Shown: one piece after another, positions 45,725 to 57,476 of the stretch
Layout of the letters: each line of letters starts with the position of its first letter
Position numbering within the stretch: the stretch's first letter is position 1
Notes under the pieces: generated by a model
Databases searched by the model: none
What the model was told of the DNA's origin: nothing
The model's input: only the letters and a program-made list of their open reading frames with translations
Origin: Chalara sp. BL73
Taxonomy: Eukaryota > Ascomycota > Leotiomycetes > Helotiales
Direction: 5' to 3'
DNA: 64,000 nucleotides
Assembly (NCBI GenBank): GCA_918026815.1
Contig: CAKJVC010000014.1
Coordinates: 868,001-932,000, forward strand
Made by a program: the position numbers and the translations under genes

Positions 45725-46459
45725 TCAGCTCTTTAATGCTTCTAATCGACCCCTCATCTGGTCCAACATAGCCTCCGCATCTTCCTCGTCTTCGTCCTCC
45801 GCAACAGGCTCGTGCACTGGCGTCGGGGTCGTAGGTGTAGCTCCAACCTTCCCCATCTTATCCTGCAATATCTCCCCAAGCACCTTATCAACCTCACTCT
45901 CAACTTCTTCTTCCTCATCCTCCTCCAAGCTCTCGGGCATACTATCGTCAATCATCTCTTCAATAATGCCCGCCTTCATCAGCTCCTGGCTAAGTTCCCT
46001 CATAGTACCCATCAGCTCCGGCAATCTGACCAGCGTATTCACATCCTTCATGATCCCTACGCTTGCCCTAATGCTCCCCTCAATCTGCCGTGTCGCAAAT
46101 GCCTCCGATACCTGCATGCCCACACTATTCAATTGTGCTTTTGAGGTCACGAGTCGCTGCGACTGCTTCCGTGTCCGCACAAGCTCGCGTGCGAAGACTC
46201 GTATTTCGTTTTGTGCTGATTTTGCCTGGGAAGGATTCCGCTTTCCACGTGCATCGGCTTGTTTTATGAGGGTTTTGGTTTTGTTCTCGACTACCTTGAG
46301 GGTTGCGATGTCACGGTCGAGCTTACGGACATTTTGTCTGATTAATGTATTGCATTTCCGCACCTGGGAACCGTTAATATATGGGCTATGATATACACCA
46401 GAAGTAATTACCTGTGCCTTGGGATCAGGCTTCCAAAAGAGCGATTTCATGGTCTCCAT
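45725..46459 (-). CDS. VPS24: ESCRT-III subunit Vps24/CHMP3, 228 aa
   Basis: ATG at 46459 (METMKSLFWKPDPKAQ). A 48-nt intron (46364-46411, GTAATT..CAG with ATTAAC branch) is removed, joining PDPKAQ to VRKCNTLIRQNVRKLDRDI, as expected for Vps24. If retained, the frame stays open and adds 16 residues. Exons are 46459-46412 and 46363-45725. The protein is a basic helical N-half (RQNVRKLDRDIATLKVVENK), then an acidic C-half (SLEEDEEEEVESEVDKV). It ends in a MIM1 motif, MLDQMRGRLEALK, which binds the MIT domain of Vps4. Vps24 caps Snf7 filaments during multivesicular body sorting at endosomes. Confidence 0.93.
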   Translation of the reverse strand: METMKSLFWKPDPKAQVITSGVYHSPYINGSQVRKCNTLIRQNVRKLDRDIATLKVVENKTKTLIKQADARGKRNPSQAKSAQNEIRVFARELVRTRKQSQRLVTSKAQLNSVGMQVSEAFATRQIEGSIRASVGIMKDVNTLVRLPELMGTMRELSQELMKAGIIEEMIDDSMPESLEEDEEEEVESEVDKVLGEILQDKMGKVGATPTTPTPVHEPVAEDEDEEDAEAMLDQMRGRLEALKS

Positions 46460-47028
46460 GTTGACTGTCTTTATGATTTCACGACCACGCGGCGTATGTA
46501 CAAAGCCGTAGCGCTTCCCCGTATGGAAACAAGTGTAGAGTGTGGTATTTGTGACAGTTGAGTCAAGAGTCTAATTGTGGTGAGGGTTGCTTCATACGAA
46601 TACCCGCCAGTGACGTCCAACCAGAGCCTCAAAACGTGGGGCAGCCTAATCGTGGAACGACAAGAGAAGATGAAGAAACGATATATTTCACATTTCAAGT
46701 TCACAGACGCATTTATAATGACTAGAATCCTCATCAATTGTCTCTAATCCGACAAACAAACTAATTATTCCATTAACCAGTTAGTGAGGTCCGCGGACCC
46801 AAATCCAATCATCGTCACGGTCAACCGTCAGGGATCCAATTCTTTCGAGAGGGTTCCATTTCAGGTGCAGCCTTGCCCACACCCACAATCAAAGCAACCT
46901 CTCTCTCTGCTCGTCAACAACCTCTTCATAATTTCTAAATCTAAGACCTCAACCACAAACCCTTACACTTCTTGATTCCCCTGCATTTACGCATACCAAT
47001 TCTACAACTCTCTACGGTTATACTCACA
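46460..47028. other. Divergent promoter region
   Basis: About 570 bp between divergent VPS24 and the p23 gene. The part next to p23 is CT-rich, as in many fungal core promoters. No gene seen. Confidence 0.5.
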
Positions 47029-47995
47029 ATGGCTGCTCCCGCGACTCCAGAAGGTGAGACCTTTTCAAATTCTTGAAGCTTTTCAGCTCAGGTGCCTCTG
47101 CCTGCCGCCAACCAAAGCTCTTCTACGAGTGAAGACCATGATATATGATAGATTCAAAGCTATGAACAAGCTAGCTAACGCAATTACAAAGTTCTTTGGG
47201 CTCAACGCTCAAGCGCAACTGACTCCGCCAAGAACTTCATCTACCTGACAATCACCGTCCCCGATGTCCAGAAGTCGAATCTCAAGCTCGATATTCAAAA
47301 ACAGAGCCTTAGCTTCAGCGGCCACTCGGACTCGCTCAAGAGAGACTATGCCGTGAAGCTCGAGTTCTATGCCGAGATTGACCCCAAAGACGTCAAGATC
47401 AACCACACCATGAAGAACGTGCAGCTAGTTCTAACAAAGACGGAGCTAAAGGAAGAGTTCTGGCCTCGCCTATTGAAGGAGGCGAAGAAAGCTCATTTCC
47501 TCAAGACTGACTTTGATAAGTGGGTTGATGAGGATGAGCAAGACGAGGCTCCCGAAGATGACTTAGGTAATATGGGCGGCATGGGTTTGTGATTTTGGAT
47601 GCCACGAATATAGAGGCTAACTATGAGCGTACAGGAGGGATGCCAGGTATGGGAGACATGAGCAGCATGATGGGAGGCGCTGGTGGTGTAAGTGATCCCA
47701 AATCTTCTGAGTTGCGGCGTAGCACAAGCGCAATGCAAATGCTCCTCAACCTAAAATATTCCGGATTCAGGATTGCCAATTAACAGACGTCTAGGACTTC
47801 GGAGGAATCGATTTCAGTAAGCTCGGTGGTGCTGGCTTAGGCGATGCAGGTGCAGACGAGGGGGACGATGATGACGATGAGGATGACGATGAAGATATGC
47901 CAGCACTCGAGGGAGAGGATGAAGACGACGATGATGAAGATGAGGCACCGGCAAAGACCAAGGCTTCCTCATCCAAGATCACAGAGGTCAAATAA
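47029..47995 (+). CDS. SBA1: Hsp90 co-chaperone p23/Sba1 (CS domain), 223 aa
   Basis: Four exons (47029-47053, 47192-47584, 47635-47687, 47795-47995) give 223 aa. The CS domain begins at once (VLWAQRSSATDSAKNFIYLT, LSFSGHSDSLKRDYAVKLEF, NVQLVLTKTELKEEFWPRLL), including the WPRLLKEAKK signature of p23. A Gly/Met-rich linker (GGMPGMGDMSSMMGGAG), typical of fungal Sba1, leads to a strongly acidic tail (runs of Asp and Glu). p23 binds the ATP-closed Hsp90 dimer and slows ATP hydrolysis to stabilise clients. The first coding exon is just 25 nt, followed by a 138-nt intron, the longest one removed here apart from those in lengthier genes. Phases all agree. Confidence 0.94.
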
Positions 47996-49754
47996 GCCTC
48001 TGTCTATATAAGAGCACGGCGCAGGGAGGCTTCATGGGTTTTCGGTGTTTCTGAAGAGCCTGGGGTTACAAGAGGGCATGCGTCTTTCGAAATGGGTTAT
48101 ATTATGTAGTATGCATAATTGCGCAGTGCCCATCACCTAGTCTTTGCGGCTTGGTGCGTAGGTCGCTCAGGACACCTCATCAAGTTCCTCGACATCCTTT
48201 TCAAAATAAAAAGCAATGGCTTCTCCTCAAGTATATTGCGGTTTTCTTTTTGTATGTTACATTTCCGCTAAGTCGTGACGAAGAGTTTCCTCTCGTTATC
48301 ATGGAAGCTTTCCTTTCCCTAAATAGCGATGCCATAGCTGGAATTATGATCCCGCATGTTCGGGGTGAAGACTAAGAGGCCGATAGCCCTGTCTCATCCT
48401 GCTTTCTTTCACAGAGCCAGAGACAAGAACAACCAGGACACCACCTTTAAGAAGTGTTGTAAATAATTTTTGGTTATCCTTCCCATGTACAAAACCCCTC
48501 GACGAATGCAAACCTTGTTGTTACCAATTTACATCATAGTCATGGATACCCTTGTCACTCCCCAGGCTCAAAATCATGTCTGAACCTCCTTTCGCACTCT
48601 TGTTCGCGATCAGGCACCTCTCGTCATTGAATAAGATGTCTCCTTGCCAGCCTCACACAGTCAGACTCCATGAACTGCGTGATTACGCTTGATCCTTGGT
48701 GATGGTCTGGTTAAAGAAAGGACCGCGAAAGTATCAATGGGGACTATATTAATAAGCTGAAGATGGGGGAAGCGCTTTAACTTTGACCTGCACTATTTTG
48801 TTGCCAAAATTACAAGCGTTGTCGGAATCTTTCACCGTTATGCTAATGCTTATTCTCATGCTTAAAACGCTGCGCTTCTACGCATTTTATCCTCCAGCCC
48901 ATGCTTGACAAGCTTGTATGACAAATGAAAAACAGCCTTGCTACATATTGGGGGTTTACATATCGCTGGCGCACAGGAGGATCAATGATGAGCAGCGGTC
49001 CAACAAAGTCTTACGGTGTATGTGAAGACTTGCGTTCATCTATCAACTCGCTCTATTTATATGACAAAGAGATGAAATCCTATCTGACGATGTTCATTTC
49101 ACAATGCTGTTTGGTTTATTTGCTCTACTGTTCAGACCATGTCTACTGCTTGTGCCACTTCCTAATCACAATGTAAAATCGTGATTAGAACATGTCCATC
49201 TGCTTTCCATCACAGACGATTATGGAATACGGCCGAGGACATTGAGAATCAACAATCAACCAGATTCGAAGCAAGATAGACCCGTTTTCACAGAAAATTT
49301 TGTAAAACTCTCGTATATAATTTCTTAAGAATTGTACGTAATCTGCTGTTGTTGTTTTGCTATTGCTGTCATCCTCGATCCTCTTGAACACAGATTGTCA
49401 ATCAAGGAACTAGATGGATTCGATCATGTCGGTATATGATGTGCGTATCACATCTCTAACTTACTCTTTTCCTTTCAATCAGTATGCTCAATTCCTAGCT
49501 TAAGCTCGAAAGCAAACCGACCAATGACCTGACGCTCACCAGGTGCAGCTCTCTAGAGCCTTCCATAACCTCAGGAAACTCGTGGGCGAGGAGACAGAGG
49601 ATCATATTGGGCAATCTGTAGGTCAAGGTAGCGGGGAGAAAGAACGGCACTGCAGCACTCAAAGCCGACATCCAACTGGCAATGCTCCACATCCTAAAAT
49701 TAGAGGCGGATGATGGGAAGCTTTACCCTGCTAGGCTACAAACTTTGTTGGTGA
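47996..49754. other. Intergenic, convergent
   Basis: About 1.76 kb between the convergent p23 and HET genes. A minus-strand frame at 49495-49692 (MWSIASWMSALSAAVPFFLP...) could be joined in phase to the HET gene as an extra exon; otherwise nothing is seen. Confidence 0.45.
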
Positions 49755-51751
49755 TTACTCTATGACCAGCGTTTTCACATCAGGCTTTTCCATCAGCTCC
49801 CCCTTCATAATACCATGGAAATAGCTCTCTCCAATGAAGTTCACTCGTGAAGCATCAATTGGTCGTAACACAAGCGGCATTGAACACCCGAGAACAACAG
49901 CTACTGCATCACGTACAAGTACATGTGATGGTACAATACCTATATGTCCGCTGTCGAGGATGGCGAGACGCTTGCCCCATGAAACTTGAAGGCAAGCCCG
50001 GAAGCCATCAAGCGTCATGCTCAGCATATCTGGTGGAGAGAAGAGGACTTCTTCGTCGTCATCATCATCTTTTTCTGATGCTGATCCTTTAATAGGATCC
50101 TCATTACTATCAGCTTCTCCTCGACCAGATATACTTTGTTCTTGCTCCTGATCATCCATGATATCAGATCCGCCACTACTCTTGTTAGAAGAGATATTGC
50201 TGCCATAGAAGCTGCTCACCTTTCACTGTCGTTTTCACTGTCGTTTTCACTGTTGTTTTCACTGTCACAGTTTTGTGGTGGCTCCATCATACGGTTGTTC
50301 CTATTCCCAATCAACGTTCGACAAAATGTATCGAGCACATTCTCAACACCGTATCTTTTAGCAACCTCATCCCAAATCGGGCCATCATCAAGAATCATAT
50401 TCAACCACTGATTAAATATCTTCGAGTCACTGCCGCTCTTACCATTCTCATCCGCTCGCCCAAACGTCTCTATGTCCTCAAAAGCCATTCCATCATCTAC
50501 CTCGCTAAGCAAAACGACATTGCCAACATGGATGGCCGCAACAGACATGTTGTTATCGAAGAACGACACTTGAGGGGAAGAGCCACCAGCAGCCACATAC
50601 TTCTCAAAATGCGGAATAGGTGAACCGGGAATGGAGTTACCGCCCACATAGCGATCATGAATGCAAATTCCCGGGATAAGCTGGTCGGTACTCCAGTCAG
50701 GCACCCAAGAAGGGAGATCATCGAAGTTTCTGGGATGTCTGCCAGCGCAGATCATATCTAACGAGCGTGTAGCGGTGACATGCCTCTTAAAAAGATCGGT
50801 GTAGATCTCTTGCGGCGAAATCGTGTAGTCGGGCTTGATCCCGATGTTGTCGACGTCTCCAGAGAGACCAAGCAGACCAAAGACTTTATCTCTTGGATCT
50901 GTGGCTTCGCAATCGCGGTGCTGGTTGAGTAACTCCAGGAGAGCGAAGCATGGGCCGGCTGGGGTGGTCCTTCGGCACTGAGCCATGCGGATTCCCTGCA
51001 TGAAAGCATCTAGGCGCTCATCGGGGAAACCACTGGATATGATGGAATCGATGATGAACCAACTTGACTCGATGGCGTATGCCGTAATCAGAAAATACAA
51101 CCACGGCAAAACCACCCCTCCACATCTAACTCTTGCCATGTCCTGTTTAGCCAGGGACAGCTCCTGAACGATCCAGACCCGCAGCCACCAAGGCCGCTTG
51201 AAGATATAGGCCAAGGCCCTTGCTACACCAGGCGTGCACTTCTCGAACTCCTCCGCGAACACTTCTTGAGATTTGGCATCGGAGCCTTGGGTTAACTGCT
51301 CTTCGGCATCTGGTACAAGCGCCCCTAGCCTCCCGATGAGCTCCATTGCTGCTGCATCGTCATCGCCATCGGCTTTCCCAAGCCAGACCTCGACAGTCGT
51401 GGCCAAGGAGTAAATGTCTCGCATCCGCAGAACCTGTCTGCTCCTCTCGCCCAGATCATCCTGATTAATGCACACGGCATCGATCCAGAACGTTCGCCCT
51501 TCCGTGGGATGACGCATGTGCTGGAGCGCGTCGTATAAATTGATGGTCACGTCCAAGGCATGACCGTCGATAACGATGGCCTTCCGCAAATTGGGATCGC
51601 CCCATGTGTATGAAAGGGCTGTGAATCTAAGGTTCTGATCAAGTTCGGCATGCGAAAGTTTGCAGCAGATTTCATCATTGAAGTTACCGGGTTGGAGACT
51701 GAGGAGGCGGATTTCATTCGTGGTTTCGGCAAGCAGAGAGTACGGGTACAT
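49755..51751 (-). CDS. HET-domain protein (heterokaryon incompatibility family), 651 aa
   Basis: Exon 1 (51751-50220) encodes the HET domain: RFTALSYTWGDP (LSYTWG at 46-51), TFWIDAVCINQDDLGER, MRDIYSLATTVEVWLG and RPWWLRVWIVQELSLA. These three blocks define the family. After a 41-nt intron (50179-50219), exon 2 (50178-49755) encodes an acidic segment and the usual C-terminal module (GHIGIVPSHVLVRDAV, MPLVLRPIDASRVNFIGES, YFHGIMKGELME). HET proteins trigger regulated cell death on recognition of non-self during hyphal fusion, usually through a partner gene. None is seen beside it. A 12-bp tandem repeat at the exon 1 end encodes SEN(D/N) units. Many HET genes in a genome have no known role, so the function remains open. 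Confidence 0.9.
50221..50268 (-). repeat. Four copies of a 12-bp coding repeat
   Basis: Units of TTTCACTGTCGT (plus strand) occur at 221-232 and 233-244 of this line (50221-50244), then two with small changes to 50268. They encode repeated Ser-Glu-Asn-Asp/Asn in the HET protein and end one base before the exon's last base at the splice donor. Confidence 0.95.
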
Positions 51752-53601
51752 GGTGGGAAAACCTAGGGCTCAAAGTCTACGCTGGTCTGTAAAATTCATA
51801 CGCCAATGTCTGATTAACTCCTATTCCCTAGATCACGAGAGATCATAACCGTGTGACAAAGGAGGTTAATGGCATTGTTGATGTTAGTCACGACGCCTCG
51901 CTGTAAGGCGGGTGGTGTCTGACTTAAGGAAAGTATACCCGAAATCGACGGCTCGCAATTACACCTGAAAATTGGCGTTACACAAACTATTTCTTTCTCA
52001 TTGGCTACATAGAGTAAGAAATGGTGTTGAAACGACTTTGCTACTCAAGAATGATGTGGCGCCTGTATTTATAACCTAAAAAACGGAACAGGATTAAAGC
52101 ATGGTTTGGAATGTCACTGTTGTCAATTGCAAAGTCAGAGCACGATTCCATTTTGCGGCCAATCAGATGGACTTATAGATGTCCGTTATATATGTATCTA
52201 AGAGAAAATAGAGCAAGCTTAACAAACTTGACCACCTTTTCCATATGTCTGATCGAGGATTCAATATCTGGAGCGCCCAGTCTCATAATCACCAAATGGC
52301 TCGTCCCAAAATCCTGGGCACGTCAAATTATCTCCGGGGAAGACTGGTATTCATAGGAAGTTATGGTTCTTCAGCTCCTATAGAGTCTATCCGTTTGACG
52401 GGCAATTGGAATCATTCCTCCAAGTAACCTCCCAACAATATTTAAGGCACTCTCTTTTTGGATGTTGCAATCCTTTAACGTCCTTCCCTCTTCTAGCTGC
52501 ATCCCGCCAAACTGAAGTCTCAGACACGCCTACTCCATTCATAATTTGTCTTCGGTAAGAGCCTTCACGGTCTCAATAGGATCATCTGGCTTAGCACAAA
52601 TACCGTACATACGCCTGTCAGCAGACATTGTATGCCAATCAAGATAAGGGTCGAAGAGCCGCGCAACAAGATTGAAAATGCCAGGCACCTTGTTCTTCGT
52701 TTGGGCGAGATAGAATACCATACGTATACATCTCATCTCTTTAAAGCTTCGAATTCTTATTCCACGGCCAACTCTGAGATGAGGGTTGAAGTTGAAGATG
52801 CGGTCATACTTCTAGGGGTGATTGAGGAGGCAGGAAGTCACAAATGGGATAGTGCATCTCAATCGGCTGTACTCGATAGAATTTTCGCGCATTTTGGTCT
52901 CGAGGGCACACGGTGGCTCTTGTTGGCGTGGGTTTTGAATCTGGTGAAGAACTCGTCGATATGCGATGCATTGCCAAAAGACTTCGATGTGCTACTACGG
53001 AATCGAGCATGCTTCCTTGCGTAGAAATAGAAGCTTTTGTAGCCCTTTCGTTTAACGAGCAAAGTTTCATGTTAGGACTTGTAAAACAAGTCAGGATTTA
53101 AAAAACCGACTGACTGATTGGATGGTTGATTGATTGATTGATTGATTGGCAAGTGGAACCCTCCTAGTTATAGCAAGGAAGTCTTACACCAGCTGAGGAG
53201 GAGCACAATCTCACATGTCGCCAAGGAAAATAGTGCTAACAACATCGAACCTGACTTGGACAGGGGTGAAAGGGCAATGAAGTCAAAGACGGGTAGATCA
53301 GTTTTTCTAACCGCCGCCTACCCGTAGATAGAGCGCGGAATCCGAGCAATTCTTCAAAACTCTTCTATATAATGGCGGATTTGAAAAGGGAACTTCACGC
53401 ACGGATTGGATCTAGGTTGAATGAGTGAATGAGATATATACATTAAATGAGGGAATAATCGCTCTATATGTCCAATCTACTTACAAACCCAATATTTTGA
53501 TCATCCGTCACATATTATAAGAATTACCCCTCCAGCCCACTCTACCACCAAACACCACTCCTTAATGCAACGCTAGACAAAACGAGAGGAAGCAGTAATG
53601 C
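51752..53601. other. Gene-poor interval with doubtful frames
   Basis: About 1.85 kb. A plus frame at 52632-53024 (ATG start, 130 aa, with EDAVILLGVIEEAGSHKWDS) overlaps several minus frames between 52539 and 53070 that are equally protein-like (ADRRMYGICAKPDDPIETV; NARKFYRVQPIEMHYPICDF). One strand may hold a decayed or spliced gene; I cannot choose. Confidence 0.4.
53126..53148. repeat. TTGA tetranucleotide microsatellite
   Basis: Nearly six perfect TTGA units, preceded by imperfect TGAC/TTGG copies from about 53108. Located between genes. Confidence 0.9.
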
Positions 53602-56600
53602 TTATGTACCAACAGCTCCAAGACCAGGGTGCGTGAAGCTGCTAGTAGTAGGTGGCCAGTTTCCAATGCCAGCGGCATCAGCGATCTCGCCTCCGATACG
53701 AATCCAGATAGACGATGAGGGAGTCTTGCCATCGAGAATGAAGATCATGTACCATCCTGGAGGCGCGACATGTGCTGTGGGCGGCGAGGTGATGGTGCAG
53801 GAGGCGGCTGTGGAGGCACCCGTACATGTCACACTCAAGAACAGTGTGCGTTGACCCATTGAGTTTCCATGAGTGGATGACACGGCCGCCATCATGGACG
53901 CTCGAACAGTGCCGAGATTACCCGATGGAATGTTGGCGGTGGCGACGATGTTCGTCCTCGCGTAGCCCCAGTCCTTGTTGTTGAGAGTGAAGGATGGGCG
54001 TGCGGCACCAGAAAGGATGTATGGTGGGTTGAAGACCTCGACACGGTATTCCTCTGGATTGACGCCATCCTCGGGGTTGGAGCCGGAGACTAAGACGCGT
54101 CCATCAGGCAACAAAATGGCTTCGCTGTGGTACATACGCGCGAGGATAGTGTTTGCCATGATGCTGAAGCGCTGGTTGACTGGTAATGTAGGATCATAGA
54201 GGACGGCGTTGAGATTAGGATTTGTAGCGAGACCGAAACCAGCTACACCGGCCTTAGCGCCATTGAGGATCAGGTAAGTTCCATCGGGCAGGGCAGCGAT
54301 GCAAGACATGACACGCTGCGAAGGCATGCGCTCGATTGTCCATGTAGGGTTAGCGACCTCAGGTTGCGTAGACACACAGTTGTCGATTGCCATGGCGTTT
54401 CCGTTGGCGGAACCGCCACAAACTAGAACAGTAACTGGCTGTGAATACGGTGGATATTGTGGTAAAAGAACACCGGTTCCCTCAAGAGGATAGGTTCGGC
54501 CGGCAAGGTAGTTGATGACGGATCCGGGGAGGTTGGGCAGGGTCTTGACGGTATCGAAAGTAACTTCATCGATGATGCGAGCTTCGTTGTAGTAGACAAC
54601 GAAAATACCGCCACTTGGAAGAGTCCACAAGAATGGGTAGAGGTTGTTTGGATCGGTGCGGTCAAGCCAGTCCAGGTATTTCTCGTAACCACCTGCTGGA
54701 TGTGGCAGAATTTCCAAGGAGGGAGTTGGTGCAGCGTTCGAACCAACCTCACCTCCGATGACGAGGACAGAGCCGTTAGTCATGACCATAGCAGAGGGAT
54801 ACCAACGTCCAGCAAGGAGCGAGATTTCGTTGACGTTCTCTTGCCAATCAGCTGTTCCAAGAACACCTGGGGATCCATCTGGCTGGAAGAGTCTAACACC
54901 ATATGTAGAAGCACCGGACCATCCACCAATGTTGAGCTGACGCCCCCTCTTGTCTGGAAGAGTGATACCTGCGGCGCAGAAAATATCACTCTTGACATGT
55001 AACGGCCTCCATGCCTTTGAGAAGTCGTTGAGAAAAGCAAGATCCAGCTCATAAGTACCAGTGGTGTTAGGAGCACCAGTGCCTGCCTTTTCCATAAAGA
55101 CGACCTTGTTGTTGATGCCAACAGTGGTAATGAGAGGAACCACAACTCCACCGATCAGGAATGTGTATGATCCCATGTTAGCGCCGGTAGGAGTGTTCCA
55201 CTTGGTGAGTGGGTTTGCAGTATTGATCCATCTATAGTAAGAGAGTCTGCTTCCACCTCCACAATAGTACGTTGGATCACCACTGCATGAAACTTGACAG
55301 TTATTTTCATCCACTTGAGTAGAACCGGTTGCGACCAGGTTCGAATGGTCTCCGCAGTAACATTCCTGACCATATTCCATACCAGCAGCCTCATAACCAT
55401 ATTGTTGGCAAAGACCGAGACAGTTAGTGGCTGTGTTGTTGGTGGTCAAAATGCTCTGCCAGATCAAAGCCCGGTTTCCGACATTGGTATCCGTGTAGCA
55501 ACCTTGGTAGACCCAAGATCCAGGCAAGTTTGTCGACTGGGATGCAGGAGGCTCATATACCTTCAACTCGCCAATATTGTAAATCGAAAGGATATCTCCA
55601 GCACCACACATCTCATTTGGGTTTCCAGCGCAAGGCATGTTGCATCTGGTGGCGGCGGCAGGAACGGCACCATTCTTAAGGTTGTTATCACAGAAGCACT
55701 GCTCGGAGTACTCCAAACCAGCGACAGTGTATCCAAGAGAGATACACTCGGCAACGCAGCGTTCGACGGTGTTTGTGGCGCCTCCGGCTCTTTGGTTAGA
55801 CAGAGCGCGTCCAGTCGTGCCTTCGGTGTAACAACCTGCATATTTCCAGCCGGTTGGTAGACCAGTGGCAGAAGATGTTTGGGAAGTGGTTGAGCTGGAG
55901 GTGGTTCCTGTAGCTGAAAGAAGTTAGTCTCATGTTATCAGAAGAGAGTACAGTAAGAGGAAAGCAAACCAGTTGAAGTTGATGACTGTGAAGTCGTACC
56001 AGTCGTTGAGGCTGTGCTGCTCGAAGATGATGAAACTGAGCCAAGCCTATAAAGCTGGAGTCGGTTTCCAGCACCACAGTACTCATATTGGTTGCCAGGA
56101 CAGATGAAATTGCAGTCTGTAAGGGTAGCTAGTACAGAACCAGCTTGAAGAGTGTTCCCACAGTAACCTAGTAATCCATTAGTTTAGTTTTCATTTTGAT
56201 AACGTGAAAACGTACATTCTTGTCCATACTCGACACCCCAGTATGTGAAGCCTGCGCATTGTTGGGCACAATACTCTAAAGTCATGAGAGTGTTGCTGAA
56301 GTATGCAGCTCCAGTCAAAGCACGGCTATTTGTGGCCTCTGTGTAACATCCCAAGAACGAATAGGATCCAACAGTAGGAACTTGTCCAAGGGTTGTTGCA
56401 GCGGATATGGATGAGGAAGTTGTGGATGTACTCGATCGCGACGTAGTAACGCTGCTTGAGCTCGAACTGGACGATTGCGAAGTTGTTGTTACACTTGTGC
56501 TTACTTGACCACTAGTGGATGTTGAAGTAGTCGAAATGACAACAGACGAAACTGTAGAGGAAGATCCAGTGTATCCAAGCCGATAAACATTAAGACGATT

Positions 56601-57476
56601 ACCGGCGCCGCAGTATTCTGAGCTGTTCCCGTTACATAGCATATTACAATCGGAGAGTCCTCCTGGGGCTACAACAGAGCCAAATCGGAGGGCGTTGTCA
56701 CAGTCTTTCAAAATGTTAGCCAATGAGAATCAGTCATTACTTGCTTCGCTTACAGCATTCGCCAGCATACTCCACACCAGCCATTGAGTAACCGGCAGTT
56801 GAGCACGCTGAGACACACTTAGCCACGGTTAATCCGCCAGTGACACCATAACCATTGGCGAGTGCTCGTCCTCCATTTCCTTCGCTGCTCGTGGTTAACA
56901 GACAGTCACATGTGAAGTTTTACAGGGCACCTACGTGTAACAGCCATAGAATCCATAGCCGTTGACTCCAGGATTTGTGGAAGGCCCTGCAGGAGGTGTC
57001 TTGCCATTCCAGTATATTGAAAGTCTGTCTGGTCCTCCACAGGTCTCAGTGCTGTTTCCCTTGCAATTCATGTTACAATCCGCAGCTGGAGCTACCGCAC
57101 CAGCAGTTGTTGAGTTTCCGCAGTCTGGGCGCCTATTAGCTATCTTTTGAACAATTCATTGGCGTGGGCAATACATACAGCATTCTTGCGAGTACTCTAC
57201 ACCGGCGTAGATATAATATTGTGTGTTGCAGAAGGCTATACATGAGCCAACGGTCATTCCAGTCTCATTGGTATATGCCGCGCCAGAGAGTGTCCGGGCT
57301 GTGGCTCCTTCACTATAGCATCCTTGGTATGTCCAGCTCGCTGGGAGAGCTGTTGATGGAGCTCTCTTATCCAGCCTAGCAAGATCCAACCCAATATCAT
57401 ACTGAATATCCAACGACGCCCATGCTGAGCCCACAAGTAGCAACGAAGCGGCTGCCTGAACGATTGAAGGCACCAT
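53602..57476 (-). CDS. Secreted glyoxal oxidase (AA5) with five WSC domains, 1205 aa
   Basis: Six exons (57476-57179, 57124-56935, 56884-56754, 56704-56216, 56167-55970, 55913-53602) join in phase to 1205 aa. A signal peptide (IVQAAASLLLVGSAWA) is followed by WSC domains beginning near residues 48, 157, 318, 458 and 569 (WTYQGCY, YGFYGCY, YSFLGCY, WKYAGCY, WVYQGCY), each with eight-cysteine patterns and VEYxxEC-like cores. Ser/Thr linkers, probably O-glycosylated, separate some. The C-terminal 530 residues are the copper-radical oxidase: SDIFCAAGI (cross-link Cys, near 750), GRWYPSA (radical Tyr), ARMYHSEAILLPDGR (axial Tyr and ligand His) and AHVAPPGWYM (ligand His). Glyoxal oxidases turn aldehydes into acids and make H2O2 for extracellular peroxidases. 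WSC domains bind polysaccharide, so cell-wall or substrate anchoring is inferred. Confidence 0.94.
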
